From NCBI GenBank assembly GCA_023055425.1, contig JALGPY010000001.1:115425057-115489056 (forward strand): a DNA stretch of 64,000 bases, written 5' to 3'. The stretch comes from Linanthus parryae (Eukaryota > Streptophyta > Magnoliopsida > Ericales > Polemoniaceae). A program made the position numbers and the translations under genes. The notes below the pieces were generated by a model that ran no database searches, was not told the origin of the DNA, and saw nothing but the letters and a program-made list of their open reading frames with translations. Below, one piece after another: positions 1-11,833 of the stretch (positions are counted from its first letter, which is position 1; every line of letters begins with the position of its first letter).

Positions 1-481
1 TCCTAGTCCATATATCATATGGTGTCTTTATGACTGAATTGGATGGAACATGGTTAATGGTAAAAGCTGCAGTCATTAGAGCATGTCCCCAAAATGATAT
101 CGGAAGATCTGTTTGAGACATCATAGATCGCACCATATCAAATAGCGTGCGATTCCTCCTCTCGGATACGCCATTCCATTGTGGCGTTTCGGGTGGAGTG
201 AGATGGGATACTATCCCACACTCTCTAAGATACTCATCAAAATCTTGGCTTAAGTATTCTCCTCCACAATCCGATCGTAGAGCCTTAATACTTTTACCAA
301 GTTGCTTCTCTACTTCATTCTTGAATTCTTTGAACAATTCAAAAGATTCGGATTTGGCCTTCATAAGGTATACAAATCCATATCTACTGAAATCATCAGT
401 AAATGTGATGAAGTAGGTGTAACCACCTCTGGCAGGCGTGGGGAACGGCCCGCATACATCGGTATGTATGAGTGCCAATAA
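1..481 (-). pseudogene. copia 1 integrase catalytic core (partial)
   Basis: The minus-strand frame is the retroviral-type integrase core. It shows the first catalytic Asp in an HTDV context near 460, the second Asp in SDCGGEY (other copies read SDRGGEY), and the Glu in NGVSERRN. A stop at 482-484 separates it from the upstream zinc-finger part in the same frame, so the polyprotein is broken. From 481 to base 1 I see no further stop. In an active element this part would join cDNA into the host chromosome. Confidence 0.85.
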
Positions 482-1929
482 CTAACTAGTCCACTCACCT
501 TTCTTGTTGAAATGGGACTTTGTCATTTTTCCTAATAAACAAGATTCACATGTCTCATATGATTCCAAATCAAATGAGTCTAGAAGTCCATCCTTATGGA
601 GTCTAGATATGCGTTTCTCATTTATATGGACTAAACGAAAATGCCATAGATATGTAGGATTTAAATCATTATTTTTAATCCTTTTAGTATTTATGTTATA
701 GATTGGACTGTTTAGATCAAGGATATACAATCCATTAGACAAATGCGCACTACAACAGTGCATACTATCAAAATAAATGGAGCAACATTTGTCCTTTATT
801 GAAATAGAAAAACCCTTCTCGTCCAAACAAGAAATGGAAACAATGTTTCTGCTCATAGCAGGCACATAAAATCAATTGTATAATTCTAAAATAAGTCCAG
901 AAGGCAAAGATAGCTCATGAACGCCTACAGCTAATGCAGCAACTTTTGCTCCATTCCCGACGAGCAGATCTATCTCCCCTTTAGCCAATCTTCTACTTCT
1001 TTTCAAATCCTGTACATTTCGACAAATGTGAGAACCATATCCAGTATCCAATACCCAAGATGAAGAATTAGAAAGATTGACATCTATAGTATAAATACAT
1101 GGTGGTGGTGGAATCACTATTCCAAGCTTCTTATCCTCCAGATATTTAGGACAATTCCTCCTCCAGTGACCCGGCTGGCTACAGTAGTGACATTCACCTT
1201 TAGCCACGCCTCCACTAGGCTTTAGGGCTTCCTTGGATTTCGCAACTTTCTTGCGCTTTCCTTTGGAAGTAGAGGCAACTCCTTTGCTCTTCTTCTTATG
1301 CACCATCATTATGGCCTTGCCCTTGTTAAAGCTCTGTTCCGCTGTCTTTAGCATGTTCAATAAGTCTGGAAGAGTCTTAGTGATCTCCTTCATATTATAG
1401 TTCATGATGAACTGATTATAACTGTCAGGCAACGATTGCAAGAAAATATCAGTAGCCAAATCTTGGCCAAGTGGGAATCCCAGCCTCTCAAGGTTCTCAA
1501 TGTACACGATCATTTGGAGCACATGAGGCCCTACTGGATTCCCTTCTACAAGACTACTCTCGAATAATGATTTAGACACCTCATAGCGCTCATGCCTTGC
1601 CTGTTCCTGAAATAATTGTTTCAAGTGTATGATCATATCATAGGCTTCCATATTCTCATGCTGCTTCTGAAGCTCAGGAGTCATGGTGCAAAGCATGAGG
1701 CAAGTTACGTCATTAGAATCATCAATATGTTTCTGACGTGCCCTCACATCCGCTAGAACAGACTCATCTTGTGGTGGGGAAGGAATTGGAGGTCCAAGGC
1801 GTATAGCTTCTTTTCTTGCTTAAGGACAATCCTTAAGTTTCTGTATCAGTCAAGGAAATTCGTTCCAGACAGTTTATCCTTCTCAAGGACAGATCGTAGG
1901 GATGAAGTCGATGCGTTGTTGTTTGCCAT
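482..1929 (-). pseudogene. copia 1 gag, protease and integrase zinc-binding region
   Basis: Gag begins at the ATG at 1929 but meets a TGA where copies 2 and 3 have Trp (LD-W-YRN), and a frameshift lies between 1929 and 1747. From 1747 to 872 the frame is open: gag capsid, a lysine-rich stretch, a CCHC zinc knuckle (CHYCSQPGHWRRNC) and a protease motif VLDTG. From 865 to 482 the same frame holds the HHCC integrase zinc-binding region (H-x4-H, then CESC). Gag packages the RNA and protease would cut the polyprotein. The stops and frameshift make this copy defective. Confidence 0.85.
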
Positions 1930-3547
1930 TTGGAATTCTACAAAACGAGAAATGTGCAATTTTAGTATTTTGAACAATTTAACTATATTTAATAATGGCT
2001 AGATCATCAAATATAGCTCCCACTATTTTTCTCGGATTAATAGCCCTCACCATTAATGCGAAAAATATCATAATATTTTCTAGTAGCTCCAAGAACCCTT
2101 TTCACTTCTTCTTGAGCTTGCTTTGGCAAGTCACCCAAGAATAGGTTATTTAGGTAGGAACCATTCCAATTGCATCCCATGCAACTCTTGGTCCAATTAG
2201 GTGAATAACTCTTTTATTCTTTGTCCATTGGATAACGCCTATTTGTCATGCCTCTAGGTTCATCAATCCAATTGAGTCTTACCCAGTTGCGTCCGACCCC
2301 TCGCTTCAACATACACACATTACTAGCTTGTGTCGTCCTCAACACATCATGGTAAATTAAAATTGCCTTGCTTTGGCAAGCCCGAATTTTAATAAACCTT
2401 GATTATGAAGGGTGTTTTGGCAAGAGAAGGCAAAACGCAATATTTAATTGAGGGATTTAATTTTCTTAATTTGTTTGGTTGATCCAATCAACATGAACTA
2501 CTTGTTTTGATTGGGAAATCCATAATACAAGACCATCCTTGTTTATTATTATCTTGTTAACGTTTTGCTAGTATCGCCATACACACAAAAATAAATAACA
2601 AGACATAAATAATAAACATCCACAAAATAAAAATTAAAAAAAAACGTGGCAGGGATATGGCCCCTAGACTAAGATATTATCAAGCCAATGATAATATCCA
2701 ATTTCCCTAAAAGCTCATCTCCATGTGCTCCACCATAGTCGCGCGCCTAGGGGGTGTCTTCTTTGTCTTTTGGCTTCTTTGGTCCTCCGGTCTTCTTCTC
2801 CATGCTCTTGGCTCTCATCTAAATTTTTTTAATTCTAGCCTAACATCTAGAATAAATAAATAATAAAAGCCTCACATGTCGAGGAGAAAAGACGACTCGC
2901 AGGCCGTAAAACCTAATTAATTATTACATTAATTTGATCAGCTCGCAGGCCGTAAACTAAACCACAAAGCAATAAACATCCACAATCCAAGGCCATATCC
3001 ATCCACCATACAACAAAGCACATAAAACAGTTAAAACCAATTTTTAACACGCTTATTTACTTTTAATTAGATTGGGTAATTAGGGTTACAACGGTCCAAG
3101 GGGTCCAACCTAAGCCTAGATCGAACCCCAAGGACCGCCACCCGGCCCAAGGCCGGCCGCCCCATGTGGCCCGCGGCCCTTGCTTGGGGCGCAAGGAAGG
3201 GGGCGGACGGCTAGGGTTTTGGCCTTAGCCCCCTTCCCTTCTTCCTTTTTTCCCAAGCATGGTTGTTTCCTTTTATGGATGTTTCCATAAAATTGTTTCC
3301 ATAATCGAAAACTCATTTTCAATCATGTGCCCCTGAACCCTAATTTTCAAGAACCCTATAATTCGCATCCCATGTGATTAAACTCACCAGTTCTAACATC
3401 CAATGTTAAATTAGATCTTGTTTATGTTGAATCAAATTCAATTTGCATATACTATGCCAATTATTTTCAGTTTTCGCGTAATAACAATAATACGGTGTAT
3501 AAACTGGCATCGTAACACATAAAATCATTTTATGCTCTACGACTTGT
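1930..3547 (-). other. copia 1 leader between PBS and gag
   Basis: About 1.6 kb of untranslated leader, collinear with 23871-25505 in copia 2 and, more loosely, 61123-62793 in copia 3. It contains a strongly GC-rich patch around 3130-3200 (runs of gcccggccc and ggccgg) within otherwise AT-rich DNA. A 68-codon minus frame crosses that patch (3116-3322) and has a counterpart in copia 2, but it resembles no known protein. I see no gene here. Confidence 0.7.
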
Positions 3548-3560
3548 GGCTCTAATACCA
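3548..3560 (-). promoter_or_regulatory. copia 1 primer-binding site
   Basis: The minus strand reads TGGTATTAGAGCC one base from the LTR end. This is the plant initiator tRNA-Met PBS (TGGTATCAGAGCC) with one C-to-T change. It is where the tRNA would prime minus-strand cDNA synthesis. Confidence 0.9.
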
Positions 3561-3561
3561 C

Positions 3562-4967
3562 TGTTGGGTTTTGACGTAGGTAACGCAGCGGAATAACAAA
3601 AATTTAATCCTACTCAAAGCCCACCACGGATCGTAAGGAGGAGATATCATAACATGATAAGCGACATAGTATTGTGTACCTTTTGGTTTGAGAGATCACA
3701 CGAAGACTGATGTCCTCGTCTCTACGCTTGATCCACGTCTAGAGGTGAGATCAAGATTCTTCCTTAAACAAGTGCTAGCTTGAACCGGAGGAAGAGGGAA
3801 GAAGGAATCAAGCAACGAGGTGACAAGTGGAGTGTTTCGGCCTCCTCTTTGGCGCCGACGGGAAGGGGGCAGACGGCCTAGGGGCGTGCGCCTCTAGGTC
3901 TTGTCTTGCTCTCTCTTTTGCTTTCTCCCACTCTCTTGTGTTATGTCTAATAACATTCAAATTAGTGGGAAGGAATCTAGAGCCTTCTTTATAAACTCCA
4001 ACAACTCCTTGTTGTTTCCATAAAAGTTCCCTTCCTTGCACAACTAGTCCTACTAAGTTTGCAAGGTGTTTCATAATGATCCTTCTTATTAATTAATCAT
4101 ATTAATTAATCTCAAATCTAGCTCTACTCTATTTGACGTGTGACCCCATAGGTTTCTACTTAGTTGGTAGTAACTTTTTACTAACATGGAGCGGTGTCTA
4201 GCAACACATCCATGCCACCCAACTAATAGAAATAGTCAGTGATCCCGATAAACCTCTTGTGCCCAATATATCATATTGCATTATCCCTTTGTCTCCATAT
4301 CCGGATTGGACACGAGACATAAATAGTCACACTCGTATGTCTAATCCATAGTTCCTCGATCCTGGGAATATGATTATGCGAGCAGATAACATCAATATCT
4401 CCATATTGATTTATCTGAGTCTGGCCAGATATTCAATAAGCCTCATCTCTCGAGTGGTCGGTATTTACTACCATTATGTGGGAGGGACAAATCCTATCTA
4501 CATCACTACGATCTCTAAGCTTGCTTCCTATCATGCCCGATAGCTATCTTTATAATTACCCAGTTACGGTGTAATGTTTGATAACATCAAAGCACAATAT
4601 TCCACAACTAGAGTATCTAGTGACTTCAAGTCTAAGGATTGCAATTATATTATCACTACGAGAAGCGATTGTGACTTGACATAATCTAATGTATCCTTCT
4701 CGTTGTGGGTCAATCCAGTATGCCATTACTCCTAATGCATATCCATGTGTTAGACTTGATATCTCCATATCAATCTACACACATACTAGTCTATATTTGA
4801 TCGTCCTATTAATCAATATAATGGACTAGGGATATTTAAGATAAACAACACATTGTATCTAAGGACTTCATTTTATTAAATATCACAATATATAATAAAT
4901 GAATATTATAGCCAAAAGCAATGCTCATACTAAATATAAGATTGCCTCTAGGGCATCTATTTCAACA
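3562..4967 (-). repeat. copia 1 5' LTR (1406 bp)
   Basis: Bounded by TG at the minus-strand start (TGTTGAAATAG) and CA at the end (AACCCAACA), directly before the PBS. It is collinear with the LTRs at 25520-26905 and, in part, 6970-8034. A TATA-like stretch is visible on the minus strand around 3985-4000 (complement of ttctttataaactcc). Short reading frames inside it are not conserved as proteins. Confidence 0.92.
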
Positions 4968-5981
4968 CACACCCCAAGATCTGACACTCGACATGCAGAT
5001 GCCCTGGCTACTTTAGCGTCGAAAATCAGCTCAGATAAATGTCCAGCAATGATCTCAATCGAGGTCAAAACAACCCCGTCCCTGATTGGGGATTTATGCG
5101 ACGATGAATTCATAGAAGTCGAGGACTGGAGAACACCTATCATACGCGCAATGGCCGAAGGAACAAGCAAGGTAAGCTGGGTTTCCACAAAGGGGTTCTG
5201 CATACATGACAGCTTGCTCTATTACAAAGGGTCTGGAGGAATCTTGATGCGATGTGTCGCGGAGGAGGAAGGAAAAGCCTTTCTAGAGAAAATTCACCAG
5301 AATTCTTGCGGAGAAAATGAAGTCTCTATCTATAGGAAAGCGCAGAGATATGAAATTCATTGGCCGCAGATGTCGTATTATGTCGTGTATGCAAAGTAAT
5401 TGTGAGAGGTGCGTATTGATAAAAGATTCCCTAGAAGTGGCTGCGATCGATGACGAAGTCGACCGGAGGACGCCCTTGATTGACTATCTTCCAGATGAGA
5501 TCCTACCGGGAGACAAAAACGAGGCTGAGAAGCTAAAAACGAAATCAGCTCGGTACGTGCTAAAGGAAAATTTGCTATGGCGAAAGGGACATGAGGGAAC
5601 CTTGACTAGATGCTTGAATGGACAAGAAACACAAGAAGTCATGGAAATGTCTCACCAAGTGGAACATCAAGGAGGCGCGAAGCTTTCCAGGCAGCTCTTG
5701 ACTGTGGGCTATTTTTGGCCAACTATGGAGGCTTACAGTCGCGCAAAGGTCAGAATATGCCAGCAATACCAGTTCCATGGAAACTTAGTCCATGCTACAG
5801 CAGTTGATTTGCATACATTGGGAACCCCTTAACCATTCCACACTTGGTCTCTAGACTTCATTGGTCCCATTCGTCCCCCATCGCGCGGAAAGTTGTTCAT
5901 CCTGACCGGGACAAAACAATATACCAAATGGGTCGAAGCAGTCCCACTCAAGACATCAAATTCATTGGCGGTGTTCAGGTT
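4968..5981 (+). pseudogene. Tat-type Ty3-gypsy pol: RNase H end and integrase N-terminal half
   Basis: The plus strand opens with an HADALATLAS motif typical of the RNase H end of Tat-lineage gypsy pol. Two consecutive integrase zinc-binding-like modules follow, each starting near WRTP (or RRTP) and containing an H..CG or H..GG segment. A C-x2-C (CERC) ends the first; in the second it is degraded (RICQQY). The catalytic core then begins with its first Asp in SLDFIGPI (about 5855). There is a frameshift near 5396 and an in-frame TAA at 5830-5832. The frame reaches KTSNSLAVF and is then cut at 5981 by the solo LTR; it resumes at 27228. The double module is, as I recall, normal for this lineage. 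Confidence 0.8.
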
Positions 5982-6969
5982 TGTAAGATCAGGTTGTGCA
6001 AGGCTTGGAATAGTCTAACTATTTCAAGGCCTTGAACCAGCTTTCAAAGCATGAATCAGTTACCATAGGCTTGAAAATAGTTTCAAGGCCTTGACACTGG
6101 ATTCAAAGCCTTGAAACTGACTAACCTATATGAACATTCTCAGGGGGAGTTTTCTGTAAATTCTTCCAAGTCGATTTCTTATGCCTCATTGATATGATTG
6201 TCTTACTGTTATTAGATGATGAAAGACAAATTATTCTAACACGTTTGAACCTAGAATATCATCTGTTTGACTTGGATATTGCAGGAAAATTTATTTCCAA
6301 GCTCTGCAAGATTGTTTCCTAAACTGAACTTATGCAGATTTGGAAACAGTTGGACAATTTGATCATGTGATCAATCAGACTTGGATGACAGCTTCTCAAG
6401 ATGTTTAAACGAAGGATCACAACAAAATCTCTGAATATTATGATCATCCAACCGTTGGAGAATATGTCAAAGAAGTCAAAATCTGTTGCCTACAAAATAG
6501 GAAGTTTGTTGCTGAAAATCTGGGAAGATTTGCAGAGTTGTTTGAAGTTTAAATAGAGCTCAATACTGAAGCAACGAAACAACACTCAATGGGCAAAAAA
6601 AGAGGGACAAATTTCTGGATTGACAAAGCATAAAATAAGTTCATTCATCTCACAATCCATTCACATAAGATCACTGCATACTTCATTTCAGTTCCTACAC
6701 TCTAAGTCTTCTTCTGTATTGTACTTCATTAGTAGATCATTTCTGTATTATTTCTATCTTCATTCTCAAAGATTGTTCAAGGTGAACAATAGAGAATTCT
6801 TAGTTAATCAATTAGCTAGAGCAGGTACTAGATAGGTTAGGGAGAACCACAAGCTGTAAAAGAGTAAGACAATTCTCTGTGCTTGAGATCTAGGGCTTGG
6901 CTTTTGATTAATAAGAATTGAGTTGAAAATCCTGCAAGGAGAAGATCCCTGAGGTAGAGACGTAGGTCC
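5982..6969 (+). repeat. Solo LTR, left part (split by copia 2)
   Basis: Sequence between the two halves of the Tat integrase that belongs to neither Tat nor copia 2. It starts TGTAAGATCAGG right after aggtt (5977-5981), and its other half ends in TTTCA at 27227 followed by atttt, a candidate 5-bp TSD with two mismatches. Repeated palindromic CAAGGCCTTG motifs occur in both halves. A TATA-like tttaaatag lies near 6549. No internal domain, PBS or second LTR is seen, so it reads as one LTR of about 1.3 kb. The right half carries the C-rich ttcaacccccc typical near the end of some plant copia LTRs. Confidence 0.65.
6965..6969. repeat. Target site duplication of copia 2 (left copy)
   Basis: ggtcc precedes the LTR end at 6970; ggtct follows the other LTR end at 26905. 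One mismatch in five is consistent with an aged TSD. Confidence 0.65.
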
Positions 6970-8034
6970 TGTTGAGTTTTGACGTAGGTAACGCAGCGGA
7001 ATAACAAAAATTTAATCCTACTCAAAGCCCACCACGGATCGTCAGGAGGAGATATCATAACATGATAAGGTACATATAATTGTGTACCTTTTGGTTTGAG
7101 AGATCACACGAAGAATGATGTCCTCGTCTCTACGCTTGATCCACGTCTAGAGGTGAGATCAAGATTCTTCCTTAAAAAGGTGCTAGCTTGAACCGTAGGA
7201 AGAGGGAAGAAGGAATCAAGCAACGAGGTGACAAGAGGAGGGTTTCGGCCTCCTCTTTGGCGCCGACGGGAAGGGGGGCGGACGGCCTAGGGGGTGCGCA
7301 TCTAGGTCTTGTCATTCTCTATCTTTTTCTCTCTCCCACTCTCTTGTGTTATGTCTAATAACATACAAATTAGTGGGAAGGAATCTAGATCCTTCTTTAT
7401 ATACTCCAACAACTCCTTGTTGTTTCCAAAAACGTTCCCTTCCTTGCACAACTAGTCCTACTAAGTTTGCAAGGTGTTGCATAATGATCCTTCTCATTAA
7501 TTAATCATATTAATTTATCCCATATCTAGCTCTACTCTATATGGCGTGTGACCCTTTAGGTTTCTACTTAGTTGGTAGTAACTTATTACTAACATGGAGC
7601 GGTGTCTAGCAACACATCCATGCCACCCAACTAATAGAAATAGTCAGTGATCCCGACAAACCTCTTGTGCCCAATATCTCATATTTAATTATCCCTTTGT
7701 CTCCATATCCGGATTGGACACGAGACATAAATAGCCACACTCGTATATCCAATCCATAGTTCCTCGATCCTGGGAATATGCTTATGCGAGCAGATAACAT
7801 CAATATCTCCATATTGATTTATTTGAGTCTGGCCAGACATTCAATAAGCCTCATCCCTCGAGTGGCCGTGGATATTTACTCTCATTATGTGGGAGGGACA
7901 AATCCTATCTACATCACTACGATCTCTAAGCTTGCTTCCTATCATGCCCGATAGCTATATTTATAATTACCTAGTTACGGTGTAACGTTTGATAACATCA
8001 AAGCACAATATTCCACAACTAGAGTATCTAGTGA
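6970..8034 (-). repeat. copia 2 3' LTR, truncated
   Basis: Collinear with copia 1 LTR bases 3562 to about 4625. Its outer end is normal (AACTCAACA on the minus strand). Its inner end stops at about 8034, where the sequence switches directly to RT coding sequence. Roughly the first 340 bp of the LTR, the PPT and RNase H were removed in one deletion. Confidence 0.88.
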
Positions 8035-9185
8035 CTCTCACCTTGATTGGACTGATATCTGCTCACCATACTCAACGCGTATGATACGTCTTGTCGAGTA
8101 CACAACATGGCATACATGATGGATCCTATGGCCGAGGCATAGGGTATCCTACTCATGCGTTCCTTCTCAATTTCATTGGAGGGACAGTCATTCTTGGAAA
8201 GAGTGACTCCATGCGACATTGGCAAGAATCTCTTCTTGGAGTCTTGCATGTTGAACCTCTTCAACACCTTTTCTACATAAGTACTTTGACTTAGGCCCTG
8301 CAACCTTCTAGATCTATCTCTATAGATCTTTATACCAAGTATGTAGGCTGCGTCTCCTAAGTCCTTCATTGCAAAACACTTTCCTAGCCAATCTTTAACA
8401 GATTGCAAAGTAGGAATATCATTGCCAATGATTAGTATGTCATCCACATACAAGACCAGAAACACTACAGAGCTCCCACTAACCTTATTGTAAACACAAG
8501 GCTCATCTTCGTTCTTGATGAAGCCAAACTCTTTAAATGCGTCATAAAAACGCCGATTCCAACTCCTAGAAGCTTGCTTTAATCCATAAATGGATCTTTG
8601 CCGCTTATAGACTTTATTGGCATTCTCTGGATCCTCAAAACCCTTCGGTTGTGTCATGTACTCATCCTCGAGGAGGTTCCCATAAAGGAACGCTGTTTTG
8701 ACATCCATCTGCCAAATCTCATAGTCGTAGTATGCTGCAATAGCAAGTAGGATTCGAATGGATTTAGCCATGGCGACTGGTGAAAAGGTCTCATCATATT
8801 CAATACCACGAATCTTTCTATACCCTTTGGCTACCAATCGCCCCTTATAGGCAACTACCTTGCCATCCATGTCGGTATTCTTCTTGAAGACCCACTTGCA
8901 CCCTATGGTCCAAGCCCCTTCGGGTGGTTCCACCAAAGTCCATACTTTGTTGGTGTACATGGAATCCATTTCGGATCTCATGGATTCTAGCCACTTCTTA
9001 TAGTCTGGGCCATTCATGGCCTCCCCGTAGGTTGCAGGCTCATCATCCATGAGTGGTACGTCATCGGGTTCAGTCACGATAAGTCCATACCTCTTTTGCT
9101 CATGACGCACTCTTCCTGATCTACGGAGTTCCTGTGTTACCTGAACAGGTTCCTCCACAACAGCTTGTGGTTCTTGTTCCATCAT
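8028..9185 (-). pseudogene. copia 2 reverse transcriptase
   Basis: Open minus frame of 385 codons covering the copia RT domain. Visible motifs are WVFKKN (near residue 98), the first catalytic Asp in DVKTAFL (D161), the YVDD box (Y246-D249) and GLKQASR. It reads into upstream linker sequence (RRSGRVR), so the listed first Met is not the true start; it is part of the polyprotein. It ends after YALSMVSRYQS, where RNase H should follow, because of the deletion into the LTR. The catalytic residues are intact, but without RNase H it cannot support a full cycle. Confidence 0.88.
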
Positions 9186-9640
9186 CGGTTCAGTGATTTT
9201 TGGTTCTTGAATTTCTTCAAGTTATACAGTCCTCTCACTTGCTTATTTAGAGACAAACTCTCTTTCGAGAAACACGCCGGTCCGAGAAACAAACACTTTG
9301 TTCTCGCTGGGATTATAGAAATAATATCATTTAGTTTCCTTAGGATATCCCACAAATTTACACTTATCTGCTTTGGGCCCGAGCTTGTCTGTTTGTAAAC
9401 GTTTTACATAGACATCGCAGCCCCAAATCTTCATAAACGACACTATGGGACGCTTACCAGTCCATATCTCATATGGTGTATTCATGACTGACATGGATGG
9501 AACACAGTTAATGGTAAAAGCTGCCGTCATTAGAGCATGTCCCCAAAATAATATCGGAAGATCTGTTTGAGACATCATAGATCGCACCATATCTAATAGC
9601 GTGCGATTCCTCCTCTCGGATACGCCATTCCATTGTGGCG
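9186..9640 (-). pseudogene. copia 2 integrase, C-terminal part and linker
   Basis: Minus frame resuming the integrase after the Tekay insertion: it contains the catalytic Glu in NGVSERRN and the conserved FWGHAL and GKRP segments. Three in-frame stops follow KETK within the linker towards RT. The other half of the domain is at 22126-22412. Confidence 0.85.
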
Positions 9641-9645
9641 TTCCG
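9641..9645. repeat. TSD of the Tekay element (left copy)
   Basis: ttccg directly before the LTR end TGTAACACCCCC; an identical ttccg follows the other LTR at 22121-22125. It lies within the copia 2 integrase. Confidence 0.95.
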
Positions 9646-10251
9646 TGTAACACCCCCAAATTTTCATTACTAAAATTACGGGCGTGCCCTTCTCATGGAG
9701 AATCAACCACCATGATCAGGAGAAAGGATCTTTGCTTCGGATTCACAGAACACACTTTATTACATAAAAGTTCACAAGCCTTGTTCAGAGTTATTACAAA
9801 CCATTATATTACAAACAGCGGAATAATGAAATTACTACTTTTTTCAAGTGAGGTGATACTTCCACTAGTATGCGACGTCCCCATCCCCAACGTAGGCCTC
9901 TCCTGTGGTGGTTTTACAAAACAAGGACACCACAGTAAAAGTCAGTAAAAACTGAGAACGCATCACAACGCGTAAATCAGAGTGAGGCACATGTAAGTAT
10001 TAAAACAAGTTATGACATGTTCATTTATTCTAAAAATCAGTTTAGTTCTTTAATCGGGGAGATCCAGTACCAATAATCATATCCAGTGTGAACGGAGAAA
10101 TAATCCGCTCGTCCGAACCAATCTCACCTCAGCATCTAGACCTTAAGTGTCGACACCCCCTACGAGGGAAACTGTTGTCCCAAGAGAGTAGTACTAGAGC
10201 CTTACCCTGTGCTAATGCGCCCCAGGGGAACCATAGAGCCATCTTCGACTC

Positions 10252-10347
10252 AAGTCCCAAGCTTTGCTTGGTCAAACCATATTAAGTCCCAATCTTTGCT
10301 TGGTCAATCCATATCAAGTCCCAAGCTTTGCTTGGTCAATCCATATC
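10252..10347. repeat. 32-bp tandem repeat, three units, in the Tekay LTR
   Basis: Three 32-bp units beginning aagtccca (10252, 10284, 10316). Units one and three contain CCAAGC-TTT-GCTTGG, a small perfect hairpin. The same three units are in the 5' LTR at 19773-19868, so they predate the insertion. Confidence 0.9.
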
Positions 10348-11833
10348 AAGTCCCCGAGAGTTCATGTTTTCACTTTACGTGATTAGTAGCTTAAACATTC
10401 AGAAAAGTCTGATTATTATCATTTCTAAAATATCATCAAGTAGTGGAAATCACTTCTTCTCGAGTGACAAGTTCTCAAAATATTGAATTACAACATATGA
10501 AAGCACGGAGTTTTATTAAAGAAATGACATGTTTAGTAAACAAAGGTAAAGAGTAATCATAAGAAATACGTTCAAAATATTTAAAACTTAAGTCAAGACA
10601 AGTAGAGACATTATAGTGAAACACGCGTTTTGAAGAGTAAGGGTTGAGCCTACGAACTCACCTACAAGTTCCGGCGGTATTTTAGATGTAACCGACGTAG
10701 CCTTCGTCTAAGAACTCGGTGTCTACAAATAAGGATAAATCCTAATTAATAATGAATCGCTTAATATGCAAATGTCCTATAATGTCAAGCGGGTTGATTC
10801 TAGTTAATTATTCGGTGGTGACCTAGTCGGATTTTAATGATGTCCCTTAATTAAGTACTAAGATATTATTTATTTGTCAAAACGACTAATCCAAATTTAT
10901 TTATAAAAACACTATATTAATTATCAAATCTAATATGAATATTAATTTACTACTCACACTAATATTTATTTACTAACTACTAATCGTTATTTAATACACT
11001 AACATAAAATTAATACTTAGATATTTATAATGTAGGGTAGCTAGAAATGTAGTTGTACACTTACCTCCCCTAGACTCGTCAAATTCTCAAAAACATGAGT
11101 TGTTGCTAGTTCTAGAAAATACATTTACAACCCCCATTTGAAGAATAATTTTTATATGCATTTCTAACATTCCGTTTTCAACTAGTTCAACATGAATGAC
11201 TTCCGGGAGGTGTGAGAGTATGAATATGCAAGAACATGTAAAATGCGACGCGGGAAAATGAAGTTATACCGAGGCTCCGATGAAATGAGCGGTGGCCTAG
11301 CACGGGCTGTTTGACTTCTTCGGCTTGCGAGAATGTTTTTAAGAGAGTCCTTGGAGTGTCACGGAGTGGACGGTAGCAGCCGTGTCCCAAGTGGTGGTCG
11401 TTGGCGGAGTTGGTGATGAAGGTAGCTACTTGACGTTGCTAGTGTAGTTTTAGTTGGGTAACGATTCGGGATCCGTTTTGGCCTTTTTTGAACGTGGTTA
11501 AAGAATGAAAGTTATAGATAACAAGTAGAGGAATATTTAGGAGAAAAAGGAGGTCGTTTTGGAGCTAAAATGGAATATAACAAGAAAGAACAACACCGCT
11601 GCCCACTGGTGCTGTTCGGCTAGAGCAGTTTTAGCGCGGGGTGAATTCGGGCTCTGTTTTGACTCCTTTGGGTCGGGGCCAAAGAACGAATGTTTTAGAG
11701 TACAAGTAAAGGAATTTGTGGTTAAAATTTGGACCAATTACGAGTTGTAACGAAGGAGATACAGCAAGAACAAGCCGCTGTCCAGCAGCCGCTGCTACTG
11801 TTGCGGGTTGCCGCTTGTTGCGGCTGTTGGGGC

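Larger units (their letters stand above)
1..4967 (-). mobile_element. Ty1-copia element 1 (5' portion, cut by window edge)
   Basis: On the minus strand the order is 5' LTR (3562-4967), Met-type PBS, leader, gag-protease, integrase zinc finger and integrase core, leaving the window at base 1. Gag, integrase, reverse transcriptase order defines Ty1-copia; the RT is outside. The LTR start (TGTTGAAATAGATGCCC on the minus strand) and the Met PBS match two other copies in this window, so the three form one family whose LTR start resembles the BARE/Angela group. The right end abuts gypsy pol sequence at 4968, so it inserted into that gypsy element. The target duplication cannot be checked because the left end is missing. 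Confidence 0.9.

Noticed and set aside
4899..4967. Start of the long plus frame beginning at 4899 as a gene start
   Set aside because: The first 23 codons are LTR sequence of copia 1; the coding part begins within Tat pol at 4968 and has no start of its own.
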